A stretch of DNA of 64,000 nucleotides, from IMG/VR virus record IMGVR_UViG_3300047496_000172, positions 42,579 to 106,578 of that record; one strand, given 5' to 3'. Positions 31,803-40,486 of the stretch are shown in pieces (the stretch's first letter is position 1; each line of letters starts with the position of its first letter). The notes under the pieces are model-generated. The model was not told where the DNA came from and did no database searches. It saw only the letters and a program-made list of their open reading frames with translations. The position numbers were made by a program, and so were the translations under genes. Source of the DNA: a virus.

Positions 31803-32434
31803 TTATAGATTACGTTTCAGATTTGCATATCGATGAATGTTCTATGGGCGGGCCATTTGGTTGGATGGGCAATTATGATTTTTCTAAACGCAAGTCTAAT
31901 AACGCTACGACCCTAGTTGTGGCTGGAGATACTTCGGAATGCATGGATGATACTATTGATTTTTATAATGCTGCTACTCAGCATTATGAGCATATTATTG
32001 GTATTTTTGGTAATCATGAAAAGCCACCTTTGAGAAAATCTCTACTTCCAAACGTTCATTTGTTGGAAAATCTTCCTCTGAATACTAAAAAAATTGATAA
32101 CATTGTTTTTATTGGTTCCAATGCCAATAGAGATAATGTAGCGAATTCAATTAACTTTCATCAAAATGAAAATGTTGACCATATAGTTGCTGTAGTCCAT
32201 GAAGTACCATTAGTTGATTTGAAACTGTTAGGTATTGAAAGCAATAATAAATGTAATAATTTGTTGGCTTTGCTTGTCGAGCCTATAAAGCCAACAACTA
32301 TTATTTTTGGACATTTGCATCTTGAAGTTGATATTTTTCATGCAGGTTTTCATTTGTTGAGTAATCCTCGTGGTTATCGAGGGATGAGACGAGATAAGAC
32401 TGCTTTTCATGCCTTCAAAACTTTAAAGTTGTAG
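31799..32434 (+). CDS. Calcineurin-like metallophosphoesterase
   Basis: 211 residues from ATG 31799. Motifs: SDLHID (DxH), VVAGDTSE (GD), GIFGNHEK (GNHE), VVHEVP (H) and IFGHLHL (GHxH). A second phosphoesterase in the window, not closely similar to the one at 3098. Substrate unknown. ATGA overlap with upstream gene; convergent with the next. Confidence 0.85.
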   Translation: MIIDYVSDLHIDECSMGGPFGWMGNYDFSKRKSNNATTLVVAGDTSECMDDTIDFYNAATQHYEHIIGIFGNHEKPPLRKSLLPNVHLLENLPLNTKKIDNIVFIGSNANRDNVANSINFHQNENVDHIVAVVHEVPLVDLKLLGIESNNKCNNLLALLVEPIKPTTIIFGHLHLEVDIFHAGFHLLSNPRGYRGMRRDKTAFHAFKTLKL

Positions 32435-32956
32435 TTCTCCGAAGTTAGGATCACCATTAAATTTATCAATATCAATTTCATTAGGTAATACACCAGTAGT
32501 AATATATTTTCTTATGTCATTTTTATCTTCAAATTTAGTTTCTATTTTATCGATCTTTATGGCCATTTTGTGTAATTCACCATGAAGTTCAGTAAAGAAC
32601 AATTTTACAAGTCTTCTAATTGCTTTTCCACTATATTTACCGCCTTCAAAAATCATATATTTTCCTGGATTTTGACGATCTTGGCCCGCTATTCTTATCC
32701 ATCCGTGTTTCATAGCTAAAAATTTATAAAGTTCTGTTGCAGAATAAGAACTTAAAGATTGAAATTCTGCTGAGTTTTTCAAATCAGCAATTTCTTCTGA
32801 AGTGACGCCATAAAGTTCAGGTTTTTCCTTTACGGCGCCACCATGTGAGGTAAACACAGGAATAAATTCACGAAGCTCTGGATTATACCAGCTTCTATAG
32901 CCAAATCTATACGCTATTGATGGTGCTTCAACAATATACTGAAAAATAGAAACCAT
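32423..32956 (-). CDS. Hypothetical protein with capsid-targeting-like N-terminus
   Basis: 177 residues beginning MVSIFQYIVEAPSIAYRF. The first ten residues fit the pattern hydrophobic-aromatic ... I-V-E of T4-type capsid-targeting peptides. No other family recognised (WIRIAGQDRQNPGKYMIFEG is a distinctive middle segment). The ATG follows the late octamer by 4 nt with no ribosome site. Confidence 0.65.
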   Translation of the reverse strand: MVSIFQYIVEAPSIAYRFGYRSWYNPELREFIPVFTSHGGAVKEKPELYGVTSEEIADLKNSAEFQSLSSYSATELYKFLAMKHGWIRIAGQDRQNPGKYMIFEGGKYSGKAIRRLVKLFFTELHGELHKMAIKIDKIETKFEDKNDIRKYITTGVLPNEIDIDKFNGDPNFGELQL

Positions 32957-32960
32957 ATTT

Positions 32961-32968
32961 TATTTATC
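32961..32968 (-). promoter_or_regulatory. T4-type late promoter GATAAATA, leaderless
   Basis: Minus strand, 4-nt spacer to ATG 32956. Confidence 0.6.
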
Positions 32969-33001
32969 CGCGATCTTGATATAAATGAACCTCGGAAAAT
33001 A

Positions 33002-33030
33002 TTGAAATAAAATAATGGACATGCTATCTA
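33002..33030 (+). promoter_or_regulatory. Sigma-70-like promoter, leaderless geometry
   Basis: TTGAAA (33002-33007), 17 nt, TATCTA (33025-33030), then six nt to ATG 33037. No ribosome site. Confidence 0.5.
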
Positions 33031-33036
33031 TGATTT

Positions 33037-33879
33037 ATGAGCGATTTGATTTTGGCTGCCGCTGGCGGATATTCTTGGAACAATATAGATGTTTGGGCCA
33101 TTAGCTTAAGAGCTTCTGGTTATGAAGGAGATGTTGGAGTCGTTTTATATGATAATCCAAATAATCCTCGTCAAGAAACAAAAATCAATATCGAAAATCT
33201 ATCAATTTTAGGTATACAAGTTTTTCTTAAACCTCTTTCCGAATCTATATATAACCAACGTTTCGATGATTTTTATCAGATAATCAGAAGTGTTCAAGAT
33301 GATCTTAGATATGTCATAGTCACAGATATTCGTGATGTGTTATTTCAAACCAATCCTGTAACTTGGTTGGAAGAAAACCTGTCTAAAAAATTATATGCGG
33401 TATCAGAGGGTATTCTTTATCAGAATGAACCATGGGGCCGCGATAATGTCATACAAGGTTTTCCTACTCACGCTCCACGGCTTTTAGAAAATTGCATTTA
33501 TAATGTTGGAGTATTGGCAGGCGAAGCTCGTATGGTGGCGGATATCTGTCTTGCGACATCTATGATGGCTAAAGCATCAGGTTTCCCTATAGCAGATCAG
33601 AGCGGATATAATTTTCTACTCGACATGGAGGCATATAAAGACGCCGTTCAATATGGAAAAAGTGAGGATGGTTTTACTTGTATGGCCGGAACATTTTCTG
33701 ATCCAACCAAAATCGACGCCTTTCGTCCGAATTTACTTGAACCTGAACCATACCTTGATGTAGAAGGCGTTAAAACGAATTCTGGAAAGCTTTTTTCTAT
33801 AGTTCATCAATATGACCGAGTTCCAGCCTGGAATCTTCAGCTTCGCCAAGATTTAAATAACAAAATTCACACAACGTAA
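33037..33879 (+). CDS. Glycosyltransferase-like protein (GT-A, TDIRD type)
   Basis: 280 residues. YVIVTDIRDVLFQTNP carries an acidic D-x-R-D motif at the end of a beta strand, and CIYNVGVLAGEARMV with IADQSGYNFLL fits nucleotide-sugar transferases related to families 8/77. Sugar donor and acceptor unknown. One of three glycosyltransferases in the window, possibly for DNA or virion glycosylation. Confidence 0.65.
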   Translation: MSDLILAAAGGYSWNNIDVWAISLRASGYEGDVGVVLYDNPNNPRQETKINIENLSILGIQVFLKPLSESIYNQRFDDFYQIIRSVQDDLRYVIVTDIRDVLFQTNPVTWLEENLSKKLYAVSEGILYQNEPWGRDNVIQGFPTHAPRLLENCIYNVGVLAGEARMVADICLATSMMAKASGFPIADQSGYNFLLDMEAYKDAVQYGKSEDGFTCMAGTFSDPTKIDAFRPNLLEPEPYLDVEGVKTNSGKLFSIVHQYDRVPAWNLQLRQDLNNKIHTT

Positions 33880-33889
33880 GGCAACTTTG

Positions 33890-34390
33890 ATGAATGTTCT
33901 AAAGATTTTTGGGTTTCAAAAAGAAGAACGTAAAGCTATTTACGAACAACAAATAGCTAATGATTTTGAAATAGTTAAAAGGGCTAGTTTAGCTATAGAT
34001 AAAGCTATTGAAGATTATAAAATTAATGAACCTCGATATAGAATAAAATTATATGATGATGGTTTTTATTGTGAATATCTAGCAGCAAATCATCCACATC
34101 ATTATAAAAATTATTCCTACGAATATTATAATTTTAGATTTTATGATGAAAATGGTAAAGTGATACCAGAATATTTCAGTGATATAGGTCTCCGAAGACA
34201 AATTGCTACTTATCCTCAATTATTTTATTTTAATTTTCTATCTAAACCCATTGAAATAATAGAAAAATGGGAAGCCATTACACTGTCACGGTTTAAGAAA
34301 TATGAAGACGCTGAAAAATTTCTAGATCGTCGTTTGCGTCCGGAAGCGTATACTACCTATTTCACCAGCGAAGGATTTAAGGTAGGTTGA
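33890..34390 (+). CDS. Hypothetical protein
   Basis: 166 residues from ATG 33890, Tyr- and charge-rich (YRIKLYDDGFYCEYLAANHP). The weak ribosome site AGGC is at the end of the glycosyltransferase gene, 10 nt upstream. No recognised domain. Confidence 0.68.
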   Translation: MNVLKIFGFQKEERKAIYEQQIANDFEIVKRASLAIDKAIEDYKINEPRYRIKLYDDGFYCEYLAANHPHHYKNYSYEYYNFRFYDENGKVIPEYFSDIGLRRQIATYPQLFYFNFLSKPIEIIEKWEAITLSRFKKYEDAEKFLDRRLRPEAYTTYFTSEGFKVG

Positions 34391-34423
34391 ACCAAGAGAA
34401 CTAGGCAGACAATCTAGTGGATT

Positions 34424-34567
34424 ATGACGGACAAAAGAATGGAAGAAAATAAAATGACGTTAATCGAAAATTTATTAGCAGAACGTGATATCCATACGGC
34501 AAGAATGAAAAAGCTCGATAAGGCGATTAACGCTATTAGAGAAGTATGCGAACACGGTCATAAATGA
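34424..34567 (+). CDS. Small helical protein, 47 residues
   Basis: MTDKRMEENKMTLIENLLAE, then RDIHTARMKKLDKAINAIRE, ending EVCEHGHK. A likely coiled coil. The internal ATG at 34454 has GGAAG upstream and may be the true start. The stop overlaps the deaminase ATG (ATGA). Confidence 0.55.
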   Translation: MTDKRMEENKMTLIENLLAERDIHTARMKKLDKAINAIREVCEHGHK

Positions 34568-35034
34568 CAAGCTGGGATGATCATTGGATGGGCCTTGCCC
34601 GATATGTTGCTAAATCCAAGAGCAAGGATCGTAGCCGTAAAGTAGCCGCAGTCATTGTCAATAATGACAATGTAGATGTCGCTACCGGATGGAATGGGTT
34701 TCCACGAGGCATCAACGATGATGTAGAAGAACGTCACCAGCGGCCAGCGAAATATCGCTATTCGGTTCACGCAGAATTGAACGCGATCACAAATAGTGCC
34801 AGGACCGGTCGGGCGACTTATGGATGTAAGATGTATCAAACCTTGTATTGTTGTTCGTCTTGTAGTTTAGCCATAATTCAAGCAGGTATTAAAGAAATAA
34901 TTACTATCGAACCAGATTGGAATGATGCCACTTATTCTGAAGATTACAAGTATAGCAAGGAATTATTAGCTGAAGCTGGAGTGAATGTTCGTTTTATGGA
35001 AGGCGAACATGCCCAAAGAATTGAGATTATATGA
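34564..35034 (+). CDS. Deoxycytidylate (dCMP) deaminase-like
   Basis: 156 residues with the zinc deaminase motifs YSVHAELNAI (HxE) and LYCCSSCSLAII (C-x2-C; the usual PC is CC here). VIVNNDNVDVATGWNGFP matches the N-terminal strand of dCMP deaminases. It makes dUMP for thymidylate supply, or acts on a modified cytidylate. Overlaps both neighbours. Confidence 0.85.
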   Translation: MTSWDDHWMGLARYVAKSKSKDRSRKVAAVIVNNDNVDVATGWNGFPRGINDDVEERHQRPAKYRYSVHAELNAITNSARTGRATYGCKMYQTLYCCSSCSLAIIQAGIKEIITIEPDWNDATYSEDYKYSKELLAEAGVNVRFMEGEHAQRIEII

Positions 35035-35447
35035 AAGAATTAGAAACTTATATTGTAGATTTTCATAAACCTAATATATTTGGAGGAAACGCATCTGAAT
35101 TTTTATTTGAATGGTTATCCTCCGTTATTGGAAATTGCTGGGGATATTTAGGAGAAAAAGATGAAGTTTATAGTTTCATATTTTTCTCCGAATACACTAA
35201 AGAGTTATTTCAAAATTATTTAATTACGAATTATAGTTGGTCAGCAATCGATTATAAACCAAATCCAGTACAGTTTCCAAGATTATATTGGGAAATGGTA
35301 CTTGACCCTGAAATTATTGACTGGCTTGTCGAAAATATGGGAGAACGGCATAAATCATGGGATTACGAACCGCGCGATTACAATCTCTTTACGTTATATT
35401 TTAAAAACATTAATGATGCTTTATTTTTCAAAATGCGGTGGTATTGA
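35031..35447 (+). CDS. FKMRW-tail family protein, tandem copy 1
   Basis: 138 residues with two W-x3-N-like units and tail DALFFKMRWY. Tandem duplicate of the next gene (both MKEL-(E/D)-TYIV-x-F). Coupled by ATGA to the deaminase. Confidence 0.78.
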   Translation: MKELETYIVDFHKPNIFGGNASEFLFEWLSSVIGNCWGYLGEKDEVYSFIFFSEYTKELFQNYLITNYSWSAIDYKPNPVQFPRLYWEMVLDPEIIDWLVENMGERHKSWDYEPRDYNLFTLYFKNINDALFFKMRWY

Positions 35448-35854
35448 TGAAGGAACTTGATACTTACATCGTTTCATTTTATCAAGGTAATATCGAAGAT
35501 TTATTCGAATGGCTTTTTGAAAACTTCGGTAATAGTTGGGGTTTTATGGGACAGAAAACTGAATGGTCTTATGATTTCATATTGTTTAACGAACATCACA
35601 AAAACTTTTTCTATGACTATTTGAAGAAACAATATGGTTGGTTTTCTGTCAACTATACGCAAAATAGAATTTTAATATCAGATAAAAATATGAGAAATCA
35701 TAAAGAAATATACATGTGGCTTCTTGATAATATTGGAGAGCAAAGACTTAACTGGGATTTTGAAATGAGTATAACTATGCAGAAATTATTTGTATTTTTT
35801 GAAAATGTAGTAGATGCCATCCATTTCAAGATGAGATGGGAAGAAGGCTCTTAA
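35447..35854 (+). CDS. FKMRW-tail family protein, tandem copy 2
   Basis: 135 residues from ATG 35447 (TGATG overlap). MKELDTYIVSFYQGN start, tail DAIHFKMRWEEGS. The pair is the clearest evidence for local expansion of this family. Confidence 0.78.
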   Translation: MKELDTYIVSFYQGNIEDLFEWLFENFGNSWGFMGQKTEWSYDFILFNEHHKNFFYDYLKKQYGWFSVNYTQNRILISDKNMRNHKEIYMWLLDNIGEQRLNWDFEMSITMQKLFVFFENVVDAIHFKMRWEEGS

Positions 35855-36306
35855 GTTTTTAATATATTCCACTTAATTTCTCGGTTAAGCATTTCAGCTA
35901 TTTCCGTAACCATTGAAAAAACATAATACTGACTGTCTCTAGAAGTTGAAACTTCAAGATAATCTACCCCATTTTTAGAATAGGTTCCGATTCTAGCCCA
36001 TCTATTTTTATAGATTTCTGAATACAGTTCTTTGATTTTATCGCTCTGTTCGTTAGATTTCCATATTTCGAAGTTATGCCATTCAGGATGTTCTCCATCA
36101 GGAATCGAGTCACTATAAATATGCATTTCTTGGTTTAAATAATCTTCAAAATCATTCCATTTTTTAGTAATACTTGGAATAAAATCTGGATGATCTTCAG
36201 TGAAGAATTCAATATGTCTATAAAAATCGACATAGTAAAGCGAAGTTTGGTTTACCCAACCAACCGCATTATTTTTCTTGAATTTCAAAATTTCAAACAT
36301 ATCCAT
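35851..36306 (-). CDS. Hypothetical protein, leaderless start
   Basis: 151 residues, aromatic and acidic. No known domain. The start fits TTGACA-16-TAATAT with the -10 six nt before ATG 36306 and no ribosome site, like cysS. Confidence 0.65.
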   Translation of the reverse strand: MDMFEILKFKKNNAVGWVNQTSLYYVDFYRHIEFFTEDHPDFIPSITKKWNDFEDYLNQEMHIYSDSIPDGEHPEWHNFEIWKSNEQSDKIKELYSEIYKNRWARIGTYSKNGVDYLEVSTSRDSQYYVFSMVTEIAEMLNREIKWNILKT

Positions 36307-36311
36307 ACAGA

Positions 36312-36339
36312 TATATTATATAAAAGAATTATTTTGTCA
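36312..36339 (-). promoter_or_regulatory. Promoter, leaderless geometry
   Basis: Minus strand TTGACA, 16-nt spacer, TAATAT, then six nt to ATG 36306. Confidence 0.55.
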
Positions 36340-36343
36340 ATTC

Positions 36344-36721
36344 TTAAAGTTGAGCGATAGTGCCCTCACCATCCTGATTAGCAGGATCATGGCCGCCACT
36401 AAGTTTCCATGCGTATTGATGGCCTTCAATAGTATAACAAGAAAATTGCTCTAGTCGGTGAATATGTTCAGGCTGTTCAACTGTTTTTCCATTTACAAAT
36501 GGATATATTTTAATAGTGGCATATCCTGGAAGTAAAGGCTCAAGAGCCTGCATAGTAGTAACAAGATTGACTGTATACGTTGCGTTCCCGTCGCTAACGG
36601 TATAACGACGGGAACCAACTTGTTTAACAATAGAGCCTTTGACGATTCCGCTGCCATTATTAAAATGGATAGCGATCTTACCCGGATCGCTTCCAATAAA
36701 ATCTGACGGAATGACTGGCAT
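36344..36721 (-). CDS. Putative virion protein, paralogue pair member
   Basis: 125 residues from ATG 36721 (MPVIPSDFIGSDPG). KIAIHFNNGSGIVKGSIVKQ aligns with TIKVHYNIGNGVTSGYILHQ of the upstream gene. Beta-rich. The late-type promoter upstream of the pair suggests a structural role. An in-frame TTG extension exists but would overlap the upstream gene by 76 nt. Confidence 0.65.
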   Translation of the reverse strand: MPVIPSDFIGSDPGKIAIHFNNGSGIVKGSIVKQVGSRRYTVSDGNATYTVNLVTTMQALEPLLPGYATIKIYPFVNGKTVEQPEHIHRLEQFSCYTIEGHQYAWKLSGGHDPANQDGEGTIAQL

Positions 36722-36723
36722 TG

Positions 36724-37113
36724 TTAGTTCGTTTCGATGACAGCATGTAATAGAACATCTGTTCCTGGGCTGTAAGCCGGTGGAACAAACGTGTGCCAAA
36801 TATAATTTGGGCCTTCAGCGGTAGTCATTCTATGATAATCAATACTGGTGGCATGAACCGCTGTTTGAGAAACAACCCCAGCAGTTACCGGATAAGCTAA
36901 AATAGTCATACCACCAACAGGAACTAAAGCGGTGTTGGTGACATTAGACAATTTAACATTACCGGCAATAATGCCATTGGAAGTAACGTCATAATATTTT
37001 GTATCAGTTTGATGTAAAATATAACCAGAAGTAACTCCATTGCCAATATTGTAGTGAACCTTGATAGTTGTATTAGCTGTATTACCGAAATATTTTTTGT
37101 TTAGTGGATGCAT
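36724..37113 (-). CDS. Putative virion protein, paralogue pair member
   Basis: 129 residues, beta-rich, Thr/Val-rich (YDVTSNGIIAGNVKLSNVTN). Paralogue of the downstream gene. GGGAG lies about 10 nt before the ATG. First gene behind the late octamer at 37145. Confidence 0.68.
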   Translation of the reverse strand: MHPLNKKYFGNTANTTIKVHYNIGNGVTSGYILHQTDTKYYDVTSNGIIAGNVKLSNVTNTALVPVGGMTILAYPVTAGVVSQTAVHATSIDYHRMTTAEGPNYIWHTFVPPAYSPGTDVLLHAVIETN

Positions 37114-37144
37114 TTAGAAATCTCCCTTTCGAGACGCTTTATCT

Positions 37145-37152
37145 TATTTATA
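37145..37152 (-). promoter_or_regulatory. T4 late promoter TATAAATA
   Basis: A perfect late consensus on the minus strand, about 30 nt before ATG 37113, with a ribosome-site-bearing leader. Confidence 0.65.
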
Positions 37153-37216
37153 CTAATCGAAAAATAATCTGGTTAACCAAAAAGAAATAAGGTATTATGA
37201 CAAAAAGGAGATAACC

Positions 37217-37762
37217 ATGAATATAATTATTTTTGGGCCGCCCGCTGCCGGTAAAGGGGTTCAATCAAAAATTTTAACAGAGCAAGGGTTTATTCAACTT
37301 TCGACCGGAGAAATGTTGCGAGAAGAAATTAGAAATAAATCTCCTCTTGGTCTGTCTATTGCTGCCTCTATAGCAGAAGGTAAGTATGTATCCGATGAAA
37401 CGGTATGTAAATTAATCGAAAAACATCTCAATATATTGAATCAAACGAAAATTATCTTTGACGGTTTCCCTCGAACGGTCAACCAAGCCCGACTTCTTGA
37501 TGATATGGTGACCGTAAATTTCGTAATCGAATTAAAGGTTGATCCAGAAGCTATGGCGGGACGGATCGCAGTTCGATATTTGGAGCAAAAACGTCCTGAA
37601 GATCATCCGGATGCTTTCCAAACTCGTCTACAAGAATTTTACGAAAAAACCCTTCCAGTCCTTGATTATTATAAGGATCAAGGCAAAGTAAGAACCGTTG
37701 ATGGTATGGCCGATATTGAAACGGTTAGTTCAGCTATTTCCGCTCATGTAGGATGGGGATAA
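37217..37762 (+). CDS. adk: Adenylate kinase-like NMP kinase
   Basis: 181 residues. GPPAAGKG is the P-loop, LSTGEMLREEI the NMP-binding segment and IFDGFPRT the family signature. KRPEDHPDAFQTRLQEFYE replaces the usual RxDDxxxxxxxRL-x-Y. It is the short form without the LID domain. Interconverts adenine nucleotides. RBS AAGGAG. Confidence 0.88.
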   Translation: MNIIIFGPPAAGKGVQSKILTEQGFIQLSTGEMLREEIRNKSPLGLSIAASIAEGKYVSDETVCKLIEKHLNILNQTKIIFDGFPRTVNQARLLDDMVTVNFVIELKVDPEAMAGRIAVRYLEQKRPEDHPDAFQTRLQEFYEKTLPVLDYYKDQGKVRTVDGMADIETVSSAISAHVGWG

Positions 37763-38079
37763 TGAGTGTTGTAGAGAATGCTATACTTTCGATTTTAGCA
37801 CTCATATTTTTTCTAAACCATTATGTTGCTTTATGGGGCATAAGCAATATGATTGATAGAGAATCAAAAAATACAATGCTGGATGTAAAAGTTAGATACT
37901 ATTGGAATAATTTACGAAAGCCAATGCTATGGTTTACTATCATAACTTCAGCATGGGGAGTGTTATCGTCCATATTTTTCCCTGTATCTTGTATTATTGG
38001 TTTAATCATTGCGGATGTTGCCGCAATATTTATTGCAATACGTTATGTCTCAAAACACTGCTATTTTTCAAATGAATAA
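37762..38079 (+). CDS. Membrane protein, three predicted helices
   Basis: 105 residues from ATG 37762 (TAATG overlap with adk). Hydrophobic stretches around ILSILALIFFLNHYVALWGI, LWFTIITSAWGVLSSIFFPV and IIGLIIADVAAIFIAI. Function unknown. Confidence 0.65.
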   Translation: MSVVENAILSILALIFFLNHYVALWGISNMIDRESKNTMLDVKVRYYWNNLRKPMLWFTIITSAWGVLSSIFFPVSCIIGLIIADVAAIFIAIRYVSKHCYFSNE

Positions 38080-38182
38080 TCGCATAAAGTTTTGTAGAGA
38101 ATATGGCGAGATGTCTATGGCTGAAGCAAAACGCGCAGTTTTAATACTATATTCAGTTCATATTTTTCTGGTCTTCTTATAA
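38072..38182 (+). CDS. Small protein, 36 residues
   Basis: MNNRIKFCREYGEMSMAEAK, then RAVLILYSVHIFLVFL. The first part recalls the short L7/L12-like motif (RE-x-T ... EAK-x2-V) found in small phage proteins. Overlaps the previous gene by 8 nt. Uncertain. Confidence 0.4.
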   Translation: MNNRIKFCREYGEMSMAEAKRAVLILYSVHIFLVFL

Positions 38183-38223
38183 CTTTAAATGATACACATC
38201 CTGAAAGTGTTGATAAAATTATA

Positions 38224-38535
38224 CTAACCACGGAACGGTAAATATCCTTCCAACTTCGAAATAATATTCTCTTTTCCAACCGGGTTCTGACTATGAACGT
38301 AGAACTGAAAATTCTCTGGAATAAACCGGCCGCCAGTGTCAAGATCGTGTTCGATCATCCAATTAACAATATCTGCGCCCGTAGGAACGCCATCTCCGAG
38401 ATCATGATCTATACTGATGTAGGTTATCCGATGATTCGTCATCCAGGCTACAGCGTCTTTGTATGACCGTGCAATAAACCATTCATTTCCATCGTCGGGT
38501 GGAAATCGTTCATCATCGATGAAAAGTCTCATCAT
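38224..38535 (-). CDS. Cyclic-phosphate processing receiver domain (cREC)
   Basis: 103 residues: MRLFIDDERFPP, then YISIDHDLGDGVPTGADIV, and FYVHSQNPVGKENII. This order (DDER ... DHDLG ... HS-x-NP-x-G) is typical of cREC, a receiver-derived domain linked to processing cyclic-phosphate RNA ends. It adds to the RNA-repair theme. First of a minus-strand run of small genes. Confidence 0.72.
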   Translation of the reverse strand: MMRLFIDDERFPPDDGNEWFIARSYKDAVAWMTNHRITYISIDHDLGDGVPTGADIVNWMIEHDLDTGGRFIPENFQFYVHSQNPVGKENIISKLEGYLPFRG

Positions 38536-38721
38536 CTAATATTTCCAATATTGAGAACGAAAGCGGGTTTCATTATGAGAACGAACACAATCCAAAGCTT
38601 CTTCCTCAGTCTTGAAATCTGTTACGAAATCATCATCTTCGTCAGCTACCCGCCATTCTCGTCCATTATTGCGGCCAACGATTTGTTCGTAATGCCATTC
38701 TCCGGTGTGCCTTAAACTCAT
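38536..38721 (-). CDS. Small hypothetical protein
   Basis: 61 residues (EWHYEQIVGRNNGREWRVAD, DFKTEEEALDCVRSHN). The C-terminal E-E-A-L-x2-V pattern looks like a small alpha/beta domain. Abuts the cREC gene. Confidence 0.6.
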   Translation of the reverse strand: MSLRHTGEWHYEQIVGRNNGREWRVADEDDDFVTDFKTEEEALDCVRSHNETRFRSQYWKY

Positions 38722-38728
38722 TTTGCTC

Positions 38729-38874
38729 TCATTGTCTGATATAGATAGGAACGTATTCGCCGGTTTCAGCTAATTCTCGTTGAGATTGTTCGACGGCTTC
38801 CAACGCTTCTTGCGCGGTATGTTCCCAATCGAAACTACGGATTCATAGTCATAGGAATGTTCTGGCCGGGCCAT
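38729..38874 (-). pseudogene. Frameshifted small acidic gene
   Basis: From ATG 38874 the frame reads MARPEHSYDYESVV. One added T in the TTT at 38832-38834 continues as FDWEHTAQEALEAVEQSQRE, ending EYVPIYIRQ. The repaired 48-residue protein resembles its neighbours in composition. Confidence 0.5.
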
Positions 38875-39122
38875 GGTGAAACTTCTGGATAATGATGACC
38901 CCAATACTTATGCTCAACTTCGACAATAAGTCTGTGATCGCTAAAAATAGGCATATGAACGCCATTTACATAGACGTGCATGATTCCATCAATTTCCTCG
39001 TATCCATAGACATATTTCGGTGTGCCATCTGGAAACTTGGCTGACGCATCGTATGTCAGGTCGTATTCTTTGTCGTCATCGTCCATTGATTTTGTCTCGT
39101 ATATCTTGAAGAGCATCTTCAA
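38835..39122 (-). CDS. Hypothetical acidic protein
   Basis: 95 residues (MKMLFKIYETKSMDDDDKEY, HKYWGHHYPEVSPWPGQNIP). Its start overlaps the DUF6197-like gene. No recognised function. Confidence 0.65.
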   Translation of the reverse strand: MKMLFKIYETKSMDDDDKEYDLTYDASAKFPDGTPKYVYGYEEIDGIMHVYVNGVHMPIFSDHRLIVEVEHKYWGHHYPEVSPWPGQNIPMTMNP

Positions 39123-39498
39123 AAAATACTACCGTTCCACTTTCATTATCTTCAATGGTTACTCTACGTGTCTTCAAGATATTATCGAGCAATTCAATAA
39201 CATTTTCTTTAGACCTAGACTTATCATCATTCCAAGCGTTGATAATTGAAATCTTTTTGGGAGGTAGTTCGAAACCTGTCGCGATAATTGCGGCGGTTAT
39301 TTCTCCTAGCGCGCGTTCTGCACACCAACCATTGTTATCAACCGCTCTGACGGCGCCTTCAATACACCAGAACACAGACGTTTTAGAATTGAGAGAAATA
39401 ACATTTCCATCAGCATCCTTCGCCAATTGGTTTTGACACCATCCAGATTTAATTCTGGATCGAGCGTGGATAAGAAGATCGGAAATAGGATCAATCAT
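39076..39498 (-). CDS. DUF6197-like phage protein
   Basis: 140 residues. ARSRIKSGWCQNQLAKDADG, then FWCIEGAVRAV and GWCAERALGEI follow the DUF6197 pattern (GWCQ ... D-x-G ... WCxxGA). Function unknown. Overlaps genes on both sides. Confidence 0.72.
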   Translation of the reverse strand: MIDPISDLLIHARSRIKSGWCQNQLAKDADGNVISLNSKTSVFWCIEGAVRAVDNNGWCAERALGEITAAIIATGFELPPKKISIINAWNDDKSRSKENVIELLDNILKTRRVTIEDNESGTVVFFEDALQDIRDKINGR

Positions 39499-39910
39499 AT
39501 CTTAATTTTTTCTCACGACTATAGGCGAGAGCCCGAGCCTGAATAGGATGGAATATTTCATCATTGTCTACAAACTTTAACCATCTTTCTCCTATATTAT
39601 CAAAAGATGGCATTTTATGTGTATCATAAGGCAATTTATACAAATATATACTGATTATGGTACAATAAATTCCTGTTTCCACAGAAAAATTATTAAGAAT
39701 AAAAGAACAGAAATTATCAGCTTGCTTCAGCCAATCATCTCGTTCTGGAGAATTATGGTATGTATTTACTGGAAGAAGCAATGAAGAAGCAAACAATATT
39801 TCCATAATCTCAATAGCAAGTTTTTCTTGCTGATCTACATTAAGATCAGAATAAATCGTTACTGTACCATCCAGAATTTCTTGAGGATTCAACTGATCTT
39901 TCCTTCGCAA
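39491..39910 (-). CDS. Hypothetical protein
   Basis: 139 residues, helical, with Leu/Ile-rich centre (EKLAIEIMEILFASSLLLPV). Overlaps both neighbours by 8-22 nt. No family recognised. Confidence 0.65.
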   Translation of the reverse strand: MRRKDQLNPQEILDGTVTIYSDLNVDQQEKLAIEIMEILFASSLLLPVNTYHNSPERDDWLKQADNFCSFILNNFSVETGIYCTIISIYLYKLPYDTHKMPSFDNIGERWLKFVDNDEIFHPIQARALAYSREKKLRYD

Positions 39911-40104
39911 TTGTCGCCACGAGCAACGATTTGCTCTAAAGCTACGCGGTTATCCAAATAGGAACCAAGGGAAGAGTGTTTTTCACAACCCCATCCTTTT
40001 GCTCCCATGGTGATGTATCGGCAACATAACGCACCCTGGCCAATCTTGCAAATTTCTTTTACCCATTTTTCGTCTTGAAAATTCATGTCATCCTGGCCGA
40101 TCAT
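39889..40104 (-). CDS. Conserved small Cys-rich phage protein
   Basis: 71 residues: ICKIGQGALCCRYITMGAKG, WGCEKHSSLGSYLDNRV and ARGDNCEG. Five cysteines and a histidine suggest metal binding. I recognise the CKIGQG...CCRYI pattern from other phages; function unknown. Confidence 0.7.
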   Translation of the reverse strand: MIGQDDMNFQDEKWVKEICKIGQGALCCRYITMGAKGWGCEKHSSLGSYLDNRVALEQIVARGDNCEGKIS

Positions 40105-40114
40105 TTATTTTTTC

Positions 40115-40378
40115 TTAGTTTCTTGAACGAACCAATATATATTCAGCAAATTGCAGGAATTTCAACACTTCCTTTACCGCAAGATAGTTGATGAAAGTAT
40201 CTTGAACTTTTGCAATTGCTCTGATAGCTTCAAAAGTATTTTTTGATTTATCATTCGCGATAGAATCGAAATATTCATCAAATCTCGTCGTCCACTCGGC
40301 ATATTCCGCAGATTTATGGAACGCACTGGCTCCATACTTTTCATGAATTACAATAATATCTTCCAGCAAATCATTCAT
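40115..40378 (-). CDS. Small helical hypothetical protein
   Basis: 87 residues (MNDLLEDIIVIHEKYGASAF), predicted all-helical. No known family. Confidence 0.62.
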   Translation of the reverse strand: MNDLLEDIIVIHEKYGASAFHKSAEYAEWTTRFDEYFDSIANDKSKNTFEAIRAIAKVQDTFINYLAVKEVLKFLQFAEYILVRSRN

Positions 40379-40390
40379 AGTTTTTTACCT

Positions 40391-40486
40391 TTACCTTACA
40401 GATGGGCGCCAAGAAGTCGAGAAACACAAAATATAAACCATCCCAACGAAAACCAGCGCGCTTATGATAAACAACAAATTTATCAT
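40391..40486 (-). CDS. 31-residue membrane peptide
   Basis: MINLLFIISALVFVGMVYIL, then CFSTSWRPSVR: one helix and a basic tail. ATG overlaps the upstream stop (ATGA), so it is likely translated. Confidence 0.5.
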   Translation of the reverse strand: MINLLFIISALVFVGMVYILCFSTSWRPSVR